Below the pieces are notes generated by a model. It was not told where the DNA came from. It did not search any database and worked only from the letters and a program-made list of their open reading frames with translations. Positions 36,979 through 45,976 of a stretch of 64,000 nucleotides of DNA are shown piece after piece (position 1 is the first letter of the stretch; each line of letters opens with the position of its first letter). The stretch is from Lutibacter flavus (lineage in GTDB: Bacteria > Bacteroidota > Bacteroidia > Flavobacteriales > Flavobacteriaceae). Location of the stretch: contig NZ_FZNX01000006.1 in assembly GCF_900188355.1 (NCBI RefSeq), positions 62,001-126,000 of the forward strand. The letters are read 5' to 3'. A program made the translations under genes and the position numbers.

Positions 36979-38037
36979 TTATACTATTTCTTCTAATATT
37001 TTAATATACAATTGCACCCCTTCTTCAATTTCATTTACATAAATAAATTCATCAGCTGTATGTGACCGTAAACTTTGTCCAGGTCCTAATTTTAACGAAG
37101 GGCAATTTAAAACAGCTTGATCAGATAATGTTGGAGAACCATAGGTTTCTCTTCCTAGTTTAATTCCGGCTTGAACAATTGGATGCTCCTTTGGAATTGA
37201 AGATGAATTTAATCGTAACGATCTCGGACATACTTCAGATTTTACATTTGATTGAATTATCTCAAATACTTCCTGATTTGAATATGCATCTGTAACCCTA
37301 ACATCAACTACATAATTACATGTTGCCGGAATTACATTATGTTGATGACCTGCATTAATTTGAGTTACTGTCATTTTCACTTTTCCTAAAGTCTCAGAGA
37401 TTTTTGGAAATTCATAAGTTCGAAACCAATTAATATCTTCAATTGAATTGTAGATAGCATTATCTCCTATACCATGAGCTGCGTGACCAGCAGTTCCTTT
37501 AGCTTCACAATTCATAACCATTAGACCTTTTTCGGCAATAGCCAAGTTCATTAAAGTTGGCTCTCCAACAATAGCAAAATCTATATCGGGAATAATTTTC
37601 AACATAGAGTTTAAACCATTTGGTCCCGAATTTTCTTCTTCGGCTGAAGCGACAATCACAAAATTATACTTTAAATCTTCTCGATTATAAAAATAAGTAA
37701 ATGTTGCTAATAAAGAAACTAAACAACCACCTGCATCGTTACTTCCTAAGCCAAATAATTTACCATCTTCCAAATCCGGACTTAATGGATTACGCGTGTA
37801 ACCTTTATTTGGCTTAACAGTGTCATGATGAGAATTTAATAAGATTGTTTTTTTAGAAGGGTTAAAATATCTATTCTTTGCCCAAACATTGTGTTTATCA
37901 CTTTCAAACTTAATATTATGACTAGAAAACCATTGCATTATTAATAAAGCTGTTTCATTTTCTTCACCTGAAAAAGACTGCTTTGAAATTAATTTTTTCA
38001 ATAATTCAATAGCTTCTTGAGTTAATTTTTTAACCAT
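36979..38037 (-). CDS. argE: M20-family deacylase of the arginine pathway (N-acylcitrulline/ornithine deacylase)
   Basis: 352 aa, zinc hydrolase. Metal-binding LLNSHHDTVKP near 70, LGSNDAGGCLVSLLAT near 97, and catalytic EEENSGPNGLNSM near 131; the dimerisation domain carries AKGTAGHAAHG. Because the operon encodes an ArgF' that works on acylated ornithine, the natural substrate is more likely N-acylcitrulline than N-acetylornithine (known for the Xanthomonas-type route; inference here). One base separates it from argB. Confidence 0.88.
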   Translation of the reverse strand: MVKKLTQEAIELLKKLISKQSFSGEENETALLIMQWFSSHNIKFESDKHNVWAKNRYFNPSKKTILLNSHHDTVKPNKGYTRNPLSPDLEDGKLFGLGSNDAGGCLVSLLATFTYFYNREDLKYNFVIVASAEEENSGPNGLNSMLKIIPDIDFAIVGEPTLMNLAIAEKGLMVMNCEAKGTAGHAAHGIGDNAIYNSIEDINWFRTYEFPKISETLGKVKMTVTQINAGHQHNVIPATCNYVVDVRVTDAYSNQEVFEIIQSNVKSEVCPRSLRLNSSSIPKEHPIVQAGIKLGRETYGSPTLSDQAVLNCPSLKLGPGQSLRSHTADEFIYVNEIEEGVQLYIKILEEIV

Positions 38038-38822
38038 TATTTTAAACTTAATGTTGTATATAATTTATTATCACTTTGCAGTAACGAAGCATCCCCAATT
38101 TTTACTTTTCCTACGCCTTTTTCTAACGCATTAAAGCAATTATGCATTTTTGGAAGCATCCCATCGGCAATAATTCCAGCATCAATCAGTTCTTTATATT
38201 TTTCTAAATTTATTTGTTTTATTACTGAATTTTTATCTTCAATATTTTTTAAAACACCTTTTAATTCAAACACAAAATTCAACTCCGTTTCATACAAACT
38301 ACTCATTCCTATTGCAACTTCCGATACAATTGTATCAGCATTTGTATTTAATAATTGCCCTTCTTTATCATGTGTAATTGCACAAAAAACTGGTGTTACA
38401 TCATTTTCCAATAACACATTTATAAATTTTGAATTTACAGCATCAACATCACCAGCAAACCCATAATCAATATCTTTTACAATACGTTTGTGCGCCAAAA
38501 TACAATTGGCATCAGCACCAGATAATCCTATTGCATTACAGTTATTTTTTTGTAATTGAGCCACTATTTTTTTATTCAACAAACCGGCATAAACCATTGT
38601 TACAACCTCAACAGTAGCTTCATCTGTTACTCTTCGACCATTTATCATTTGTGGTTGTAAACCCATTGCTGAAGAAACTTCTGTAGCTTTTTTACCACCT
38701 CCGTGCACCAATATTTTTGGACCGTCTAAGGAAGCAAAATCTTGTAAAAAGGAAAATAATGCAATTTCATCATTAATTACATTTCCTCCAATTTTAACTA
38801 TTTTTAAAAGTTGTTTTTTCAT
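38037..38822 (-). CDS. argB: N-acetylglutamate kinase
   Basis: 261 aa. Phosphorylates N-acylglutamate, second step of arginine synthesis. Amino-acid-kinase fold: KIVKIGGNVINDE (Lys and Gly-rich loop), LVHGGGKKATEVSSAMG near 40, NGRRVTDEATVEVV and LLNTNADTIVSEVA. The N-terminal helix of arginine-sensitive hexameric enzymes is missing, so feedback inhibition by arginine may be absent. Acetyl or succinyl preference is not decided. Confidence 0.93.
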   Translation of the reverse strand: MKKQLLKIVKIGGNVINDEIALFSFLQDFASLDGPKILVHGGGKKATEVSSAMGLQPQMINGRRVTDEATVEVVTMVYAGLLNKKIVAQLQKNNCNAIGLSGADANCILAHKRIVKDIDYGFAGDVDAVNSKFINVLLENDVTPVFCAITHDKEGQLLNTNADTIVSEVAIGMSSLYETELNFVFELKGVLKNIEDKNSVIKQINLEKYKELIDAGIIADGMLPKMHNCFNALEKGVGKVKIGDASLLQSDNKLYTTLSLK

Positions 38823-38871
38823 TATTTATGTTAATCCATTTATTTGTCTCACTCGTGTTTTTAATTGCCAA

Positions 38872-38939
38872 TGTCATTCCTGCTTGGGCAGGAATCCACA
38901 CTTAACTCACTATAGATTCCTGCCTTCGCAGGAATGACA
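38872..38939. repeat. Double-hairpin palindromic repeat between argB and argF'
   Basis: TGTCATTCCTGC...GCAGGAATGACA frames the element. Each half is also a hairpin by itself: ATTCCTGC-TTGG-GCAGGAAT and ATTCCTGC-CTTC-GCAGGAAT, joined by about 20 bases. This tandem layout resembles REP/BIME-type elements. Confidence 0.75.
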
Positions 38940-38953
38940 GTTGGTGTTAATCC

Positions 38954-39901
38954 CTATAAATTCTCCAATATTTTTTTCAACACAATTTGAGCCGAATATG
39001 TTCTATTATTTGCCTGTTGAATAACAATAGAATTTTCCGAATCAATTACCTCATCAGCAACAACAACGTTTCTTCTAACAGGTAAACAATGCATAAATTT
39101 TCCATTATTTGTCAACTTCATTTTATCAGCTGTGATCATCCAATCAGAATCACTTTTCATCACTTCTCCATATTCTTTAAATGAGCTCCAATTTTTAACA
39201 TACACAAAATCAGCATTTTCAAAAGCTTTCTTTTGATTGTATTCTATTTTTGAATTCTTAGTGATTTCTGAATCCAGCTCGTAACCTTCGGGATGCGTTA
39301 TTATAAAATCTGCATCTTGCAATTGCATCATTTCAATAAAAGAGTTTGCAACCGCATGAGGCAATGCTTTTGGGTGTGGAGCCCAGGACAACACAACTTT
39401 TGGTTTATGCGAAACTTTATTCTCTTCCATAGTAATTGCATCTGCCAATGCTTGTAGCGGATGACCCGTTGCACTTTCCATATTTAAAACTGGAATTCCT
39501 GAATACTTTTTGAAATTCTCAATAACAATTTCAGCTTTATCTTTTTCTTTATCTGTTAAGGATGCAAAAGCTCTAATTGCAACAATATCAGAATATTGTG
39601 CAATAACCTTCGCTGCCTCTTTAACATGTTCAGATTTATTTTTATTCATTACAACTCCATCATCAAACTCTAACTCCCAACCTTCACTTCCAAAATTCAT
39701 AACAATGGCATTTAAACCTAAATTTTGTGCGGCTTTTTGAGTACTTAAACGTGTACGCAAACTATTATTAAAGAACAACAAGCAAATAGTTTTGTCTTTG
39801 CCTAAATTTTTGAATTGTAATTCGTTTTTTTTCAATTCGACAGCTTCTTCAACAGTTTTTTTTAAGCTATCCAAATCGTTTATGTTAGTATAGTGTTGCA
39901 T
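38954..39901 (-). CDS. argF': N-acylornithine carbamoyltransferase (ArgF')
   Basis: 315 aa. Transfers carbamoyl phosphate to acylated ornithine, giving N-acylcitrulline, in place of ordinary ornithine carbamoyltransferase. Carbamoyl-phosphate loop FNNSLRTRLSTQKAA (residues 44-58), HPLQALADAITMEE, SWAPHPKALPHAVANSF and the HCLPVRRNVVV signature of this subfamily. At position 90, where Bacteroides succinylornithine enzymes have Pro and acetylornithine enzymes have Glu, this protein has Ser (NKSEHVKEA). The acyl group used is therefore open. Confidence 0.9.
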   Translation of the reverse strand: MQHYTNINDLDSLKKTVEEAVELKKNELQFKNLGKDKTICLLFFNNSLRTRLSTQKAAQNLGLNAIVMNFGSEGWELEFDDGVVMNKNKSEHVKEAAKVIAQYSDIVAIRAFASLTDKEKDKAEIVIENFKKYSGIPVLNMESATGHPLQALADAITMEENKVSHKPKVVLSWAPHPKALPHAVANSFIEMMQLQDADFIITHPEGYELDSEITKNSKIEYNQKKAFENADFVYVKNWSSFKEYGEVMKSDSDWMITADKMKLTNNGKFMHCLPVRRNVVVADEVIDSENSIVIQQANNRTYSAQIVLKKILENL

Positions 39902-39903
39902 AA

Positions 39904-40680
39904 TTATTGAACGGTTATTTTTGTAAATTCACTTTTATTTTTAATAGCATTCACAACAAAGTTATCTTTTAACCCGTTTACAATCCAAGTTTCAATTTTG
40001 GCACCTTGGGCAATTTCTGATGCTTCAATTTTAGTAGACATCCCTCCTGTTCCGTGCGATGAAATAGATTGTTGAATTTGACTCCTTAATAACTCTATAT
40101 TAGAAGTTTCTTTGATGCTTTTTTGGCTTTTCGAATCCATAGATTCTTTTGTGTAAATACCATTGGTATTGGTAGCAATTATTAATAAATCAACATTTAA
40201 AAGTGCAGCAGTTAATGCCGACAATTTATCATTATCTCCAAATTTTATTTCGTCAGTTGCTACGGTATCATTTTCATTAATAATTGGAATATAATTATTT
40301 TCAACAAGTACATTTATTGTGTTTTTAATATTGGTTTTTGATTCTTCTTTTTTGAAATCGGAATAGGACAATAAACATTGAGAAGTTAACAATCCAAGTT
40401 CTCTAAAACTCTCTTGATAAATACGCATTAAATGCGGTTGACCAATTGAAGCTAAAGCTTGTTTTACATTTATTTCTTTGCCATTACTCTCTAATTGAAC
40501 AAATTGTTTTGCAACAGCAATTGCTCCGGAACTTACAATTACAAATTCATACTCCTCTTTTAAATCGGCAATTTGACAAGCAATATCTTCAATTTTACCA
40601 CGAGAAATATGATTGGTCTCCTTTGTAAGCACATTAGAACCAATTTTTAATAAAATTCTCTTTTTACCTGATTTGCCCAT
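39904..40680 (-). CDS. proB: Glutamate 5-kinase (short form)
   Basis: 258 aa. First step of proline synthesis. Amino-acid-kinase motifs: RILLKIGSNVLTKE, VIVSSGAIAVAKQ near 48, NENDTVATDEIKFGDNDKLSA near 135 and GTGGMSTKIEASEIA near 212. The C-terminal PUA domain of the 367-aa E. coli enzyme is absent. Overlaps the end of proA by 17 bases and is followed 2 bases later by argF', so proline and arginine genes are interleaved. Confidence 0.94.
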   Translation of the reverse strand: MGKSGKKRILLKIGSNVLTKETNHISRGKIEDIACQIADLKEEYEFVIVSSGAIAVAKQFVQLESNGKEINVKQALASIGQPHLMRIYQESFRELGLLTSQCLLSYSDFKKEESKTNIKNTINVLVENNYIPIINENDTVATDEIKFGDNDKLSALTAALLNVDLLIIATNTNGIYTKESMDSKSQKSIKETSNIELLRSQIQQSISSHGTGGMSTKIEASEIAQGAKIETWIVNGLKDNFVVNAIKNKSEFTKITVQ

Positions 40681-41857
40681 TACCGTAAATATACCATTTG
40701 TTAGTTACTAAATGCTGTAAACCCATTGGGCCTCTATGATGCAATTTATCTGTACTTATTGCCAATTCTCCTCCCAAGCCAAATTGACCTCCATCCGTAA
40801 ATCTAGTTGATGCGTTTTGATATACTGCCGCCGAATCTACCGACTCCATAAAAAGATTTGCAGTTTCATCATTTTTGGTGATGATAACCGCTGAATGTCC
40901 TCCAGCATATGTATTAATTTTTAAAATTACTTCATCTAAAGAATCAACAAACCCTAAAACAATTTTGTAATCTAAAAACTCTTTAAACCAAATATTTGGA
41001 TCTTTAAAAGCTGATACTTTTTCAAATTTAGAGAGGTCATCATCTCCTAAAATTTCAACTTTATGTTCTACTAGTTTATTAATTAATGATTTAGTAAAGG
41101 CTTCTTTATTTATTAAATTGTGATTAATTAGAACTTTATCTAAAGCATTGCAAGCTGATATTTTTGAAGCTTTCGCATTAATAATTACCTTTAAGGCCAT
41201 TTCTAAATCAGCTTCAGTATCAACATAAATAAAATTATTTCCTCTTCCACTTACAATTACCGGACAAGTAGCATTTTGCTTTACAAAAGTAATTAGTTTT
41301 TCACCTCCACGAGGAACAACTAAATCAATTTTTTGAGTTGGCTTAGTTAAAAATTCTTGCGTTTCTGTTCTGTTGTAATTTAGATATTCAACCCAATCCG
41401 TTGAAATATTATTTTCAGAAAGTGCTTTATGCCACAACTCTACTATTTTTAAATTAGAGTTTAAAGATTCCTTTCCTCCTTTTAACAAGATTTTATTTCC
41501 AGATTTAAAAGCAATTCCAGCAGCTTCAACAGTTACATCTGGTCTAGATTCATAAATAATTAAAACTGTCCCGAAAGGTGCAGTTTTATTGGTCATTTTC
41601 AATCCGTTCTCATGAGTAAAGCTGTATAATTCTTTCCCTATAGGATCTATATCAGCAATTAATTGTTCTAAAGATAAAATCATACCATCAACTTTAGCAT
41701 CATCAACCTTTAAGCGGTCATACATTGCTATATCTTTACCACTATAACTGTCTAAATCAATTTTATTTGCTTTTAAAATAGTAACTTTTTCTGAAGCTAC
41801 TAATTCAGCCATTGAATTTAAAACTCGATTTTTTTCGTTTGAAGTTAATCCTTTCAT
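40664..41857 (-). CDS. proA: Gamma-glutamyl phosphate reductase
   Basis: 397 aa. NADPH-dependent reduction of glutamyl 5-phosphate to glutamate 5-semialdehyde. Motifs: APFGTVLIIYESRPDVTVEAAGIAFKSGN near 95, the Lys-Gly loop LLKGGKE, VPRGGEKLI, and catalytic Cys in SKISACNALDKVL near 234. Overlaps argD by 4 bases and proB by 17. Confidence 0.96.
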   Translation of the reverse strand: MKGLTSNEKNRVLNSMAELVASEKVTILKANKIDLDSYSGKDIAMYDRLKVDDAKVDGMILSLEQLIADIDPIGKELYSFTHENGLKMTNKTAPFGTVLIIYESRPDVTVEAAGIAFKSGNKILLKGGKESLNSNLKIVELWHKALSENNISTDWVEYLNYNRTETQEFLTKPTQKIDLVVPRGGEKLITFVKQNATCPVIVSGRGNNFIYVDTEADLEMALKVIINAKASKISACNALDKVLINHNLINKEAFTKSLINKLVEHKVEILGDDDLSKFEKVSAFKDPNIWFKEFLDYKIVLGFVDSLDEVILKINTYAGGHSAVIITKNDETANLFMESVDSAAVYQNASTRFTDGGQFGLGGELAISTDKLHHRGPMGLQHLVTNKWYIYGNGQIR

Positions 41858-42984
41858 ACTGCTAAAACTTCTTTTAACGCTTTAATAAATTCCGCAATTT
41901 GCGACTTACTAATTGTTAATGGAGGTAAAATTCTTAACAATTTTTTATTGTTAGCACCTCCTGTGAAAATATGTTTTTCAAAAATTAATTTTTTTCTTAA
42001 TTCTCCTACTTCAAAATCAAATTCGACACCTAACATTAAGCCTCTTCCTTTTACCTTTTTTACTTTGGAAATCTGTTTAATTTCCTCCATAAAATAATTA
42101 GAAACTTCGTTAACATTGGCTATTAAATTTTCTTCTTCAATTATATCCAATACAGAAATGGCGGCTGCACAAGCTAAATGGTTTCCACCAAAAGTAGTAC
42201 CTAGCATTCCGTATTTAGCTTCAATTTTATCAGAAATTAGAACACTCCCAATTGGAAAACCATTCGCCATTCCTTTTGCGGTTGTAATAATATCCGGCTG
42301 AATATTATGATATTGAAATGCAAAGAATTTTCCACTTCTACCGTAACCAGATTGTATTTCATCTAAAATAAGTAACACTCTTTTTTTGTTACAAATTTGT
42401 TGAAGTTCTTGAAAAAATTGTGTTGTACCTTCATCCAAACCTCCAACACCTTGAATTCCTTCAATAATTACCGCAGCAACATCGTTTTTTCCAATTTCGT
42501 GAATTACCAATTCAATATCATTCAACGGTAAAAAAGTAACTTTTTGTTGAAGGTTAATTGGAGCATTAATACTTTTATTATCGGTTACCGCAACTGCAGC
42601 AGAAGTGCGTCCATGAAAAGAATTTGTAAAGGATAACACTCTACTTTTCCCACTAGTAAATGAGGCTAATTTCAAGGCATTTTCATTCGCCTCAGCTCCT
42701 GAATTACATAAAAACAAATTATAATTTTCACAACCTGATAATTCCCCTAATTTTTCTGCCAATTTAACCTGTAAAGGCATTTGAACTGAATTGGAATAAA
42801 ACCCTATTTTTTGCAGCTGATTTGTTAATGCAGCTACATAATTTGGATGCGTATGTCCAACAGAAATTACTCCGTGACCACCGTATAAATCTAAATATTT
42901 CGTATTATTTTCATCCCAAACATAACATCCTTCAGCTTTTACTGGAGTTACATTGTATAGTGGATAAACATCAAATAAATTCAT
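41854..42984 (-). CDS. argD: N-acylornithine aminotransferase
   Basis: 376 aa, class III PLP aminotransferase. Converts N-acylglutamate semialdehyde to N-acylornithine. YLDLYGGHGVISVGHTHP at the N-terminus, NSGAEANENALKLA near 96, LILDEIQSGYGRSGKFFAF near 206 and PLP Lys in ITTAKGMANGFPIG near 237. Could also act on ornithine, as the family overlaps; the operon favours biosynthesis. Confidence 0.94.
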   Translation of the reverse strand: MNLFDVYPLYNVTPVKAEGCYVWDENNTKYLDLYGGHGVISVGHTHPNYVAALTNQLQKIGFYSNSVQMPLQVKLAEKLGELSGCENYNLFLCNSGAEANENALKLASFTSGKSRVLSFTNSFHGRTSAAVAVTDNKSINAPINLQQKVTFLPLNDIELVIHEIGKNDVAAVIIEGIQGVGGLDEGTTQFFQELQQICNKKRVLLILDEIQSGYGRSGKFFAFQYHNIQPDIITTAKGMANGFPIGSVLISDKIEAKYGMLGTTFGGNHLACAAAISVLDIIEEENLIANVNEVSNYFMEEIKQISKVKKVKGRGLMLGVEFDFEVGELRKKLIFEKHIFTGGANNKKLLRILPPLTISKSQIAEFIKALKEVLAV

Positions 42985-42995
42985 TTTTTACGTTT

Positions 42996-43790
42996 TTAAA
43001 TTTGATTAATTTTTTCGAAGGAAGTCACCAATCCTTTTATTAAGGATGAACTTAAACCTTGATGTTCCATTTCATTTAAACCTTCAATTGTACAACCACT
43101 TGGTGTTGTTACCTTATCTATTTCTTGCTCTGGGTGGTTTCCCGATTTTACCAATAAACTTGCTGCACCTAAACATGTTTGAACTGCTAATTCCTGAGCT
43201 TCATCTGCGTGAAAACCAAGTTGCACTGCTCCTTGAGCTGTTGCACGTATTAAACGCATCCAAAAAGCAATACCACTTGCACAAATTACGGTTGCAGATT
43301 GCATCAGTCTTTCTTCTATACACATTGTTTTCCCAAGGGAATCAAAAATAATTTTGGCAAAATCTATATTTATTTTGCCTTTTGCATTTGAGCTTAAACA
43401 GGTCATAGATTCTCCAACTGAAATTGCAGTATTCGGCATTGCTCTAATTATAGAAATATCAGTACTCAAAACATTTTCAATATCACTAATTTTTCTTCCT
43501 GTTACTACCGAAATAATGGTGTGTCGCTTAATGTTTATTAAATCCTTAATTTCATCTAAAACTTCTGGCAACTGTTTTGGCTGAACAGCAATAATAACAA
43601 CATCTGAGAACCGAACTGCCTTTTTATTATCTGTTGAAATTTTTACATTTGGTAGTTTATTCCAAGATTCTAAAGGCTCCGTATTTCTCTTGGTTAAATA
43701 TAGATTTTTCAATTTAAAATTGTCTTGTGTTAAAAGACCAACGGCAATTGAATACCCTAAATTTCCTGTTCCTATTATTGCTATTTTCAT
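42996..43790 (-). CDS. proC: Pyrroline-5-carboxylate reductase
   Basis: 264 aa. Last step of proline synthesis. NAD(P)-binding IAIIGTGNLGYSIAVGLL, VIIAVQPKQLPEVLDEI near 68, IRAMPNTAISVGESMTCL near 115 and the C-terminal signature VTTPSGCTIEGLNEMEHQGL. It stands apart from proBA, between argC and argD. Gaps to neighbours are 23 and 11 bases. Confidence 0.95.
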   Translation of the reverse strand: MKIAIIGTGNLGYSIAVGLLTQDNFKLKNLYLTKRNTEPLESWNKLPNVKISTDNKKAVRFSDVVIIAVQPKQLPEVLDEIKDLINIKRHTIISVVTGRKISDIENVLSTDISIIRAMPNTAISVGESMTCLSSNAKGKINIDFAKIIFDSLGKTMCIEERLMQSATVICASGIAFWMRLIRATAQGAVQLGFHADEAQELAVQTCLGAASLLVKSGNHPEQEIDKVTTPSGCTIEGLNEMEHQGLSSSLIKGLVTSFEKINQI

Positions 43791-43813
43791 CTGTTTGGTT
43801 TTAGTATGATTGG

Positions 43814-44791
43814 CTAAAAAGAATTAGCTTTTAATTTTAATCCTTCCGTTTGATTGAAGCCAAATAGTAGGTTCATATTCTGAATTGCTTGTCCAGATGC
43901 TCCTTTTAATAAATTGTCAATTACGGATGTAATTAACAGCATATCTCCATGCTTTTCTAAATGCAAGAAACAATTATTGGTGTTTACAACTTGTTTTAAA
44001 TGAATTGGTGTTTTTGAAATGTGGGTGAATTCAGCTTCTTTATAAAAATCTTCAAATAATTTATAAGCCTTTTCAATACTTTCGTCAAATTTTAAATAAA
44101 TAGAGGCGAAAATTCCTCTACTAAAATTTCCTCTATTTGGAATAAAAAATAATTCTTGAGAAAAATCTTTTTGAAGGCCTATAATACTTTCTCCTATCTC
44201 ACCTAAATGCTGATGGGTAAAAGCTTTGTAAACTGAAAAGTTATTATCTCTCCAACTAAAATGAGTTGTAGCCATTGGTGAAACTCCAGCCCCAGTCGAA
44301 CCTGTAGTTGCGTTAATATGTACAGAACTATTTATTTTTGAAGCATTAGCTAAAGGCAATAAGGCTAATTGAATTGTAGTTGCAAAACAACCTGGATTTG
44401 CTATATTTTGGGCATTTTCAATTTCACTTTTTTTGGATTCTGGAATTCCGTAAACAAATTCTCTACCTTGAAAAACTGCATCAGCTTCCAATCTAAAATC
44501 ATTACTTAAATCAATTATTTTTGTGTTCTTTGAAAAGAAATTAGTTTCTAAAAACTTTTTTGAATTTCCGTGACCTAAACACAAAAAAAGCACATCAACA
44601 TTTGTATTTACTTTATTGGAAAATTTTAAATCTAATGCGCCTAATAAATCCTGATGCACTTGATAAATATAATTACCTGCATTAGATGTGCTGTATACAA
44701 AATCAAGTTCAATTTTAGAGTGATTAACAATTAGTCTTATTAATTCTCCTGCTGTATATCCTGCTCCCCCAACGATTCCTACTTTAATCAT
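43814..44791 (-). CDS. argC: N-acetyl-gamma-glutamyl-phosphate reductase
   Basis: 325 aa. NADPH-dependent reduction of the acylglutamyl phosphate made by ArgB. VGIVGGAGYTAGELIRLIVNH at the N-terminus, CLGHGNSKKFL, catalytic Cys in NPGCFATTIQLAL near 135 and FIPNRGNFSRGI. Overlaps argG by 4 bases (ATGA arrangement). Confidence 0.96.
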   Translation of the reverse strand: MIKVGIVGGAGYTAGELIRLIVNHSKIELDFVYSTSNAGNYIYQVHQDLLGALDLKFSNKVNTNVDVLFLCLGHGNSKKFLETNFFSKNTKIIDLSNDFRLEADAVFQGREFVYGIPESKKSEIENAQNIANPGCFATTIQLALLPLANASKINSSVHINATTGSTGAGVSPMATTHFSWRDNNFSVYKAFTHQHLGEIGESIIGLQKDFSQELFFIPNRGNFSRGIFASIYLKFDESIEKAYKLFEDFYKEAEFTHISKTPIHLKQVVNTNNCFLHLEKHGDMLLITSVIDNLLKGASGQAIQNMNLLFGFNQTEGLKLKANSF

Positions 44792-45975
44792 AATTCTGAA
44801 TTTACACTGTGATATATTTTATTTGCTGTTCCAAGAATTTTAATAAATCCTTTGGCATCTTCTGCCGTCCAAGCTTTGTTGGTTTCGCCATATTCACCAA
44901 ATTTAGACTTCATTAAATCGTGTTTAGATTCAATTCCGTTTAAACTAAAATGATAAGGTTTCAACGTTACAAAAACTTCTCCCGTTACTGTTTTTTGAGA
45001 ATTTGTTAAATAAGCTTCGATATCTCTCATGGCTGGTTCAAAATACTGACCATCGTGCAATAACATTCCATAAGTACTACCTAAATTCTCTTTTAAGTTT
45101 TGTTGCCATTTAGAAAGCACGTGTTTTTCTAATAAATGATGTGCTTTAATAATTACTGTAGCTGCTGCAGCTTCAAAACCAACTCTACCTTTAATACCTA
45201 CAATGGTATCACCAACATGAATATCTCTTCCTATTGCATATTTTGAAGCAATTTCTTCAATCTTTAAAATTGTATTTACTGAAGTATCAAACTCATCATT
45301 TATTCCAACAATTTCGCCCTTTTTAAAGTGTAATTTAATATCTGTGGGTTCGGTTTTTTCTAACTGACTTGGATATGCTTCTTCTGGTAGAGGTTTATGA
45401 GATGTTAACGTTTCAACACCTCCAACACTTGTTCCCCAAATACCTTTATTAATTGAGTATTTAGCTTTAGACCAAGGATAATCAACACCGTGTTTCTCTA
45501 AATATTCAATTTCCTCTTGTCTGGATAATTTTAAATCTCTAATTGGTGTTATTATTTCAATATTTGGAGCTAAAGTCTGAAAAATCATATCAAAACGAAC
45601 TTGATCATTTCCAGCTCCTGTACTTCCATGTGCAATATATTTTGCGTTTATTTTTTTAGCATATTCAACTACCTCAATAGCTTGAAAAACTCGTTCTGCA
45701 CTTACAGATAATGGGTATGTATTATTTTTTAAAACATTACCATAAACCATAAATTTGATAGCTTTTTGGTAATAATCTTCTAAAATATTCTGGTTGGTAT
45801 GAGAAACTACACCCATTTCATAGGCTTTTTTCTCAACAACTTTTAATTCTTCCGAAGAAAATCCACCTGTATTTACCAATACACTATGAACTTCTAAGTT
45901 TAATTCATTTTGTAAATATTTTACACAATAAGAAGTATCTAAACCACCACTGTATGCTACAACTACTTTTTCCAT
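44788..45975 (-). CDS. argG: Argininosuccinate synthase
   Basis: 395 aa. ATP-dependent joining of citrulline and aspartate. PP-loop VVAYSGGLDTSYCVKYL at the N-terminus, AHGSTGAGNDQVRFD near 116, TPIRDLKLSRQEEIEYL and YSINKGIWGTSVGG near 180. Begins one base after the GNAT gene stops. Confidence 0.97.
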   Translation of the reverse strand: MEKVVVAYSGGLDTSYCVKYLQNELNLEVHSVLVNTGGFSSEELKVVEKKAYEMGVVSHTNQNILEDYYQKAIKFMVYGNVLKNNTYPLSVSAERVFQAIEVVEYAKKINAKYIAHGSTGAGNDQVRFDMIFQTLAPNIEIITPIRDLKLSRQEEIEYLEKHGVDYPWSKAKYSINKGIWGTSVGGVETLTSHKPLPEEAYPSQLEKTEPTDIKLHFKKGEIVGINDEFDTSVNTILKIEEIASKYAIGRDIHVGDTIVGIKGRVGFEAAAATVIIKAHHLLEKHVLSKWQQNLKENLGSTYGMLLHDGQYFEPAMRDIEAYLTNSQKTVTGEVFVTLKPYHFSLNGIESKHDLMKSKFGEYGETNKAWTAEDAKGFIKILGTANKIYHSVNSEL

Positions 45976-45976
45976 G

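Noticed and set aside
36668-37042. 124-codon plus-strand ORF across argH, the repeat and argE
   Set aside because: Crosses a palindromic repeat and two opposite-strand genes; no coding features.
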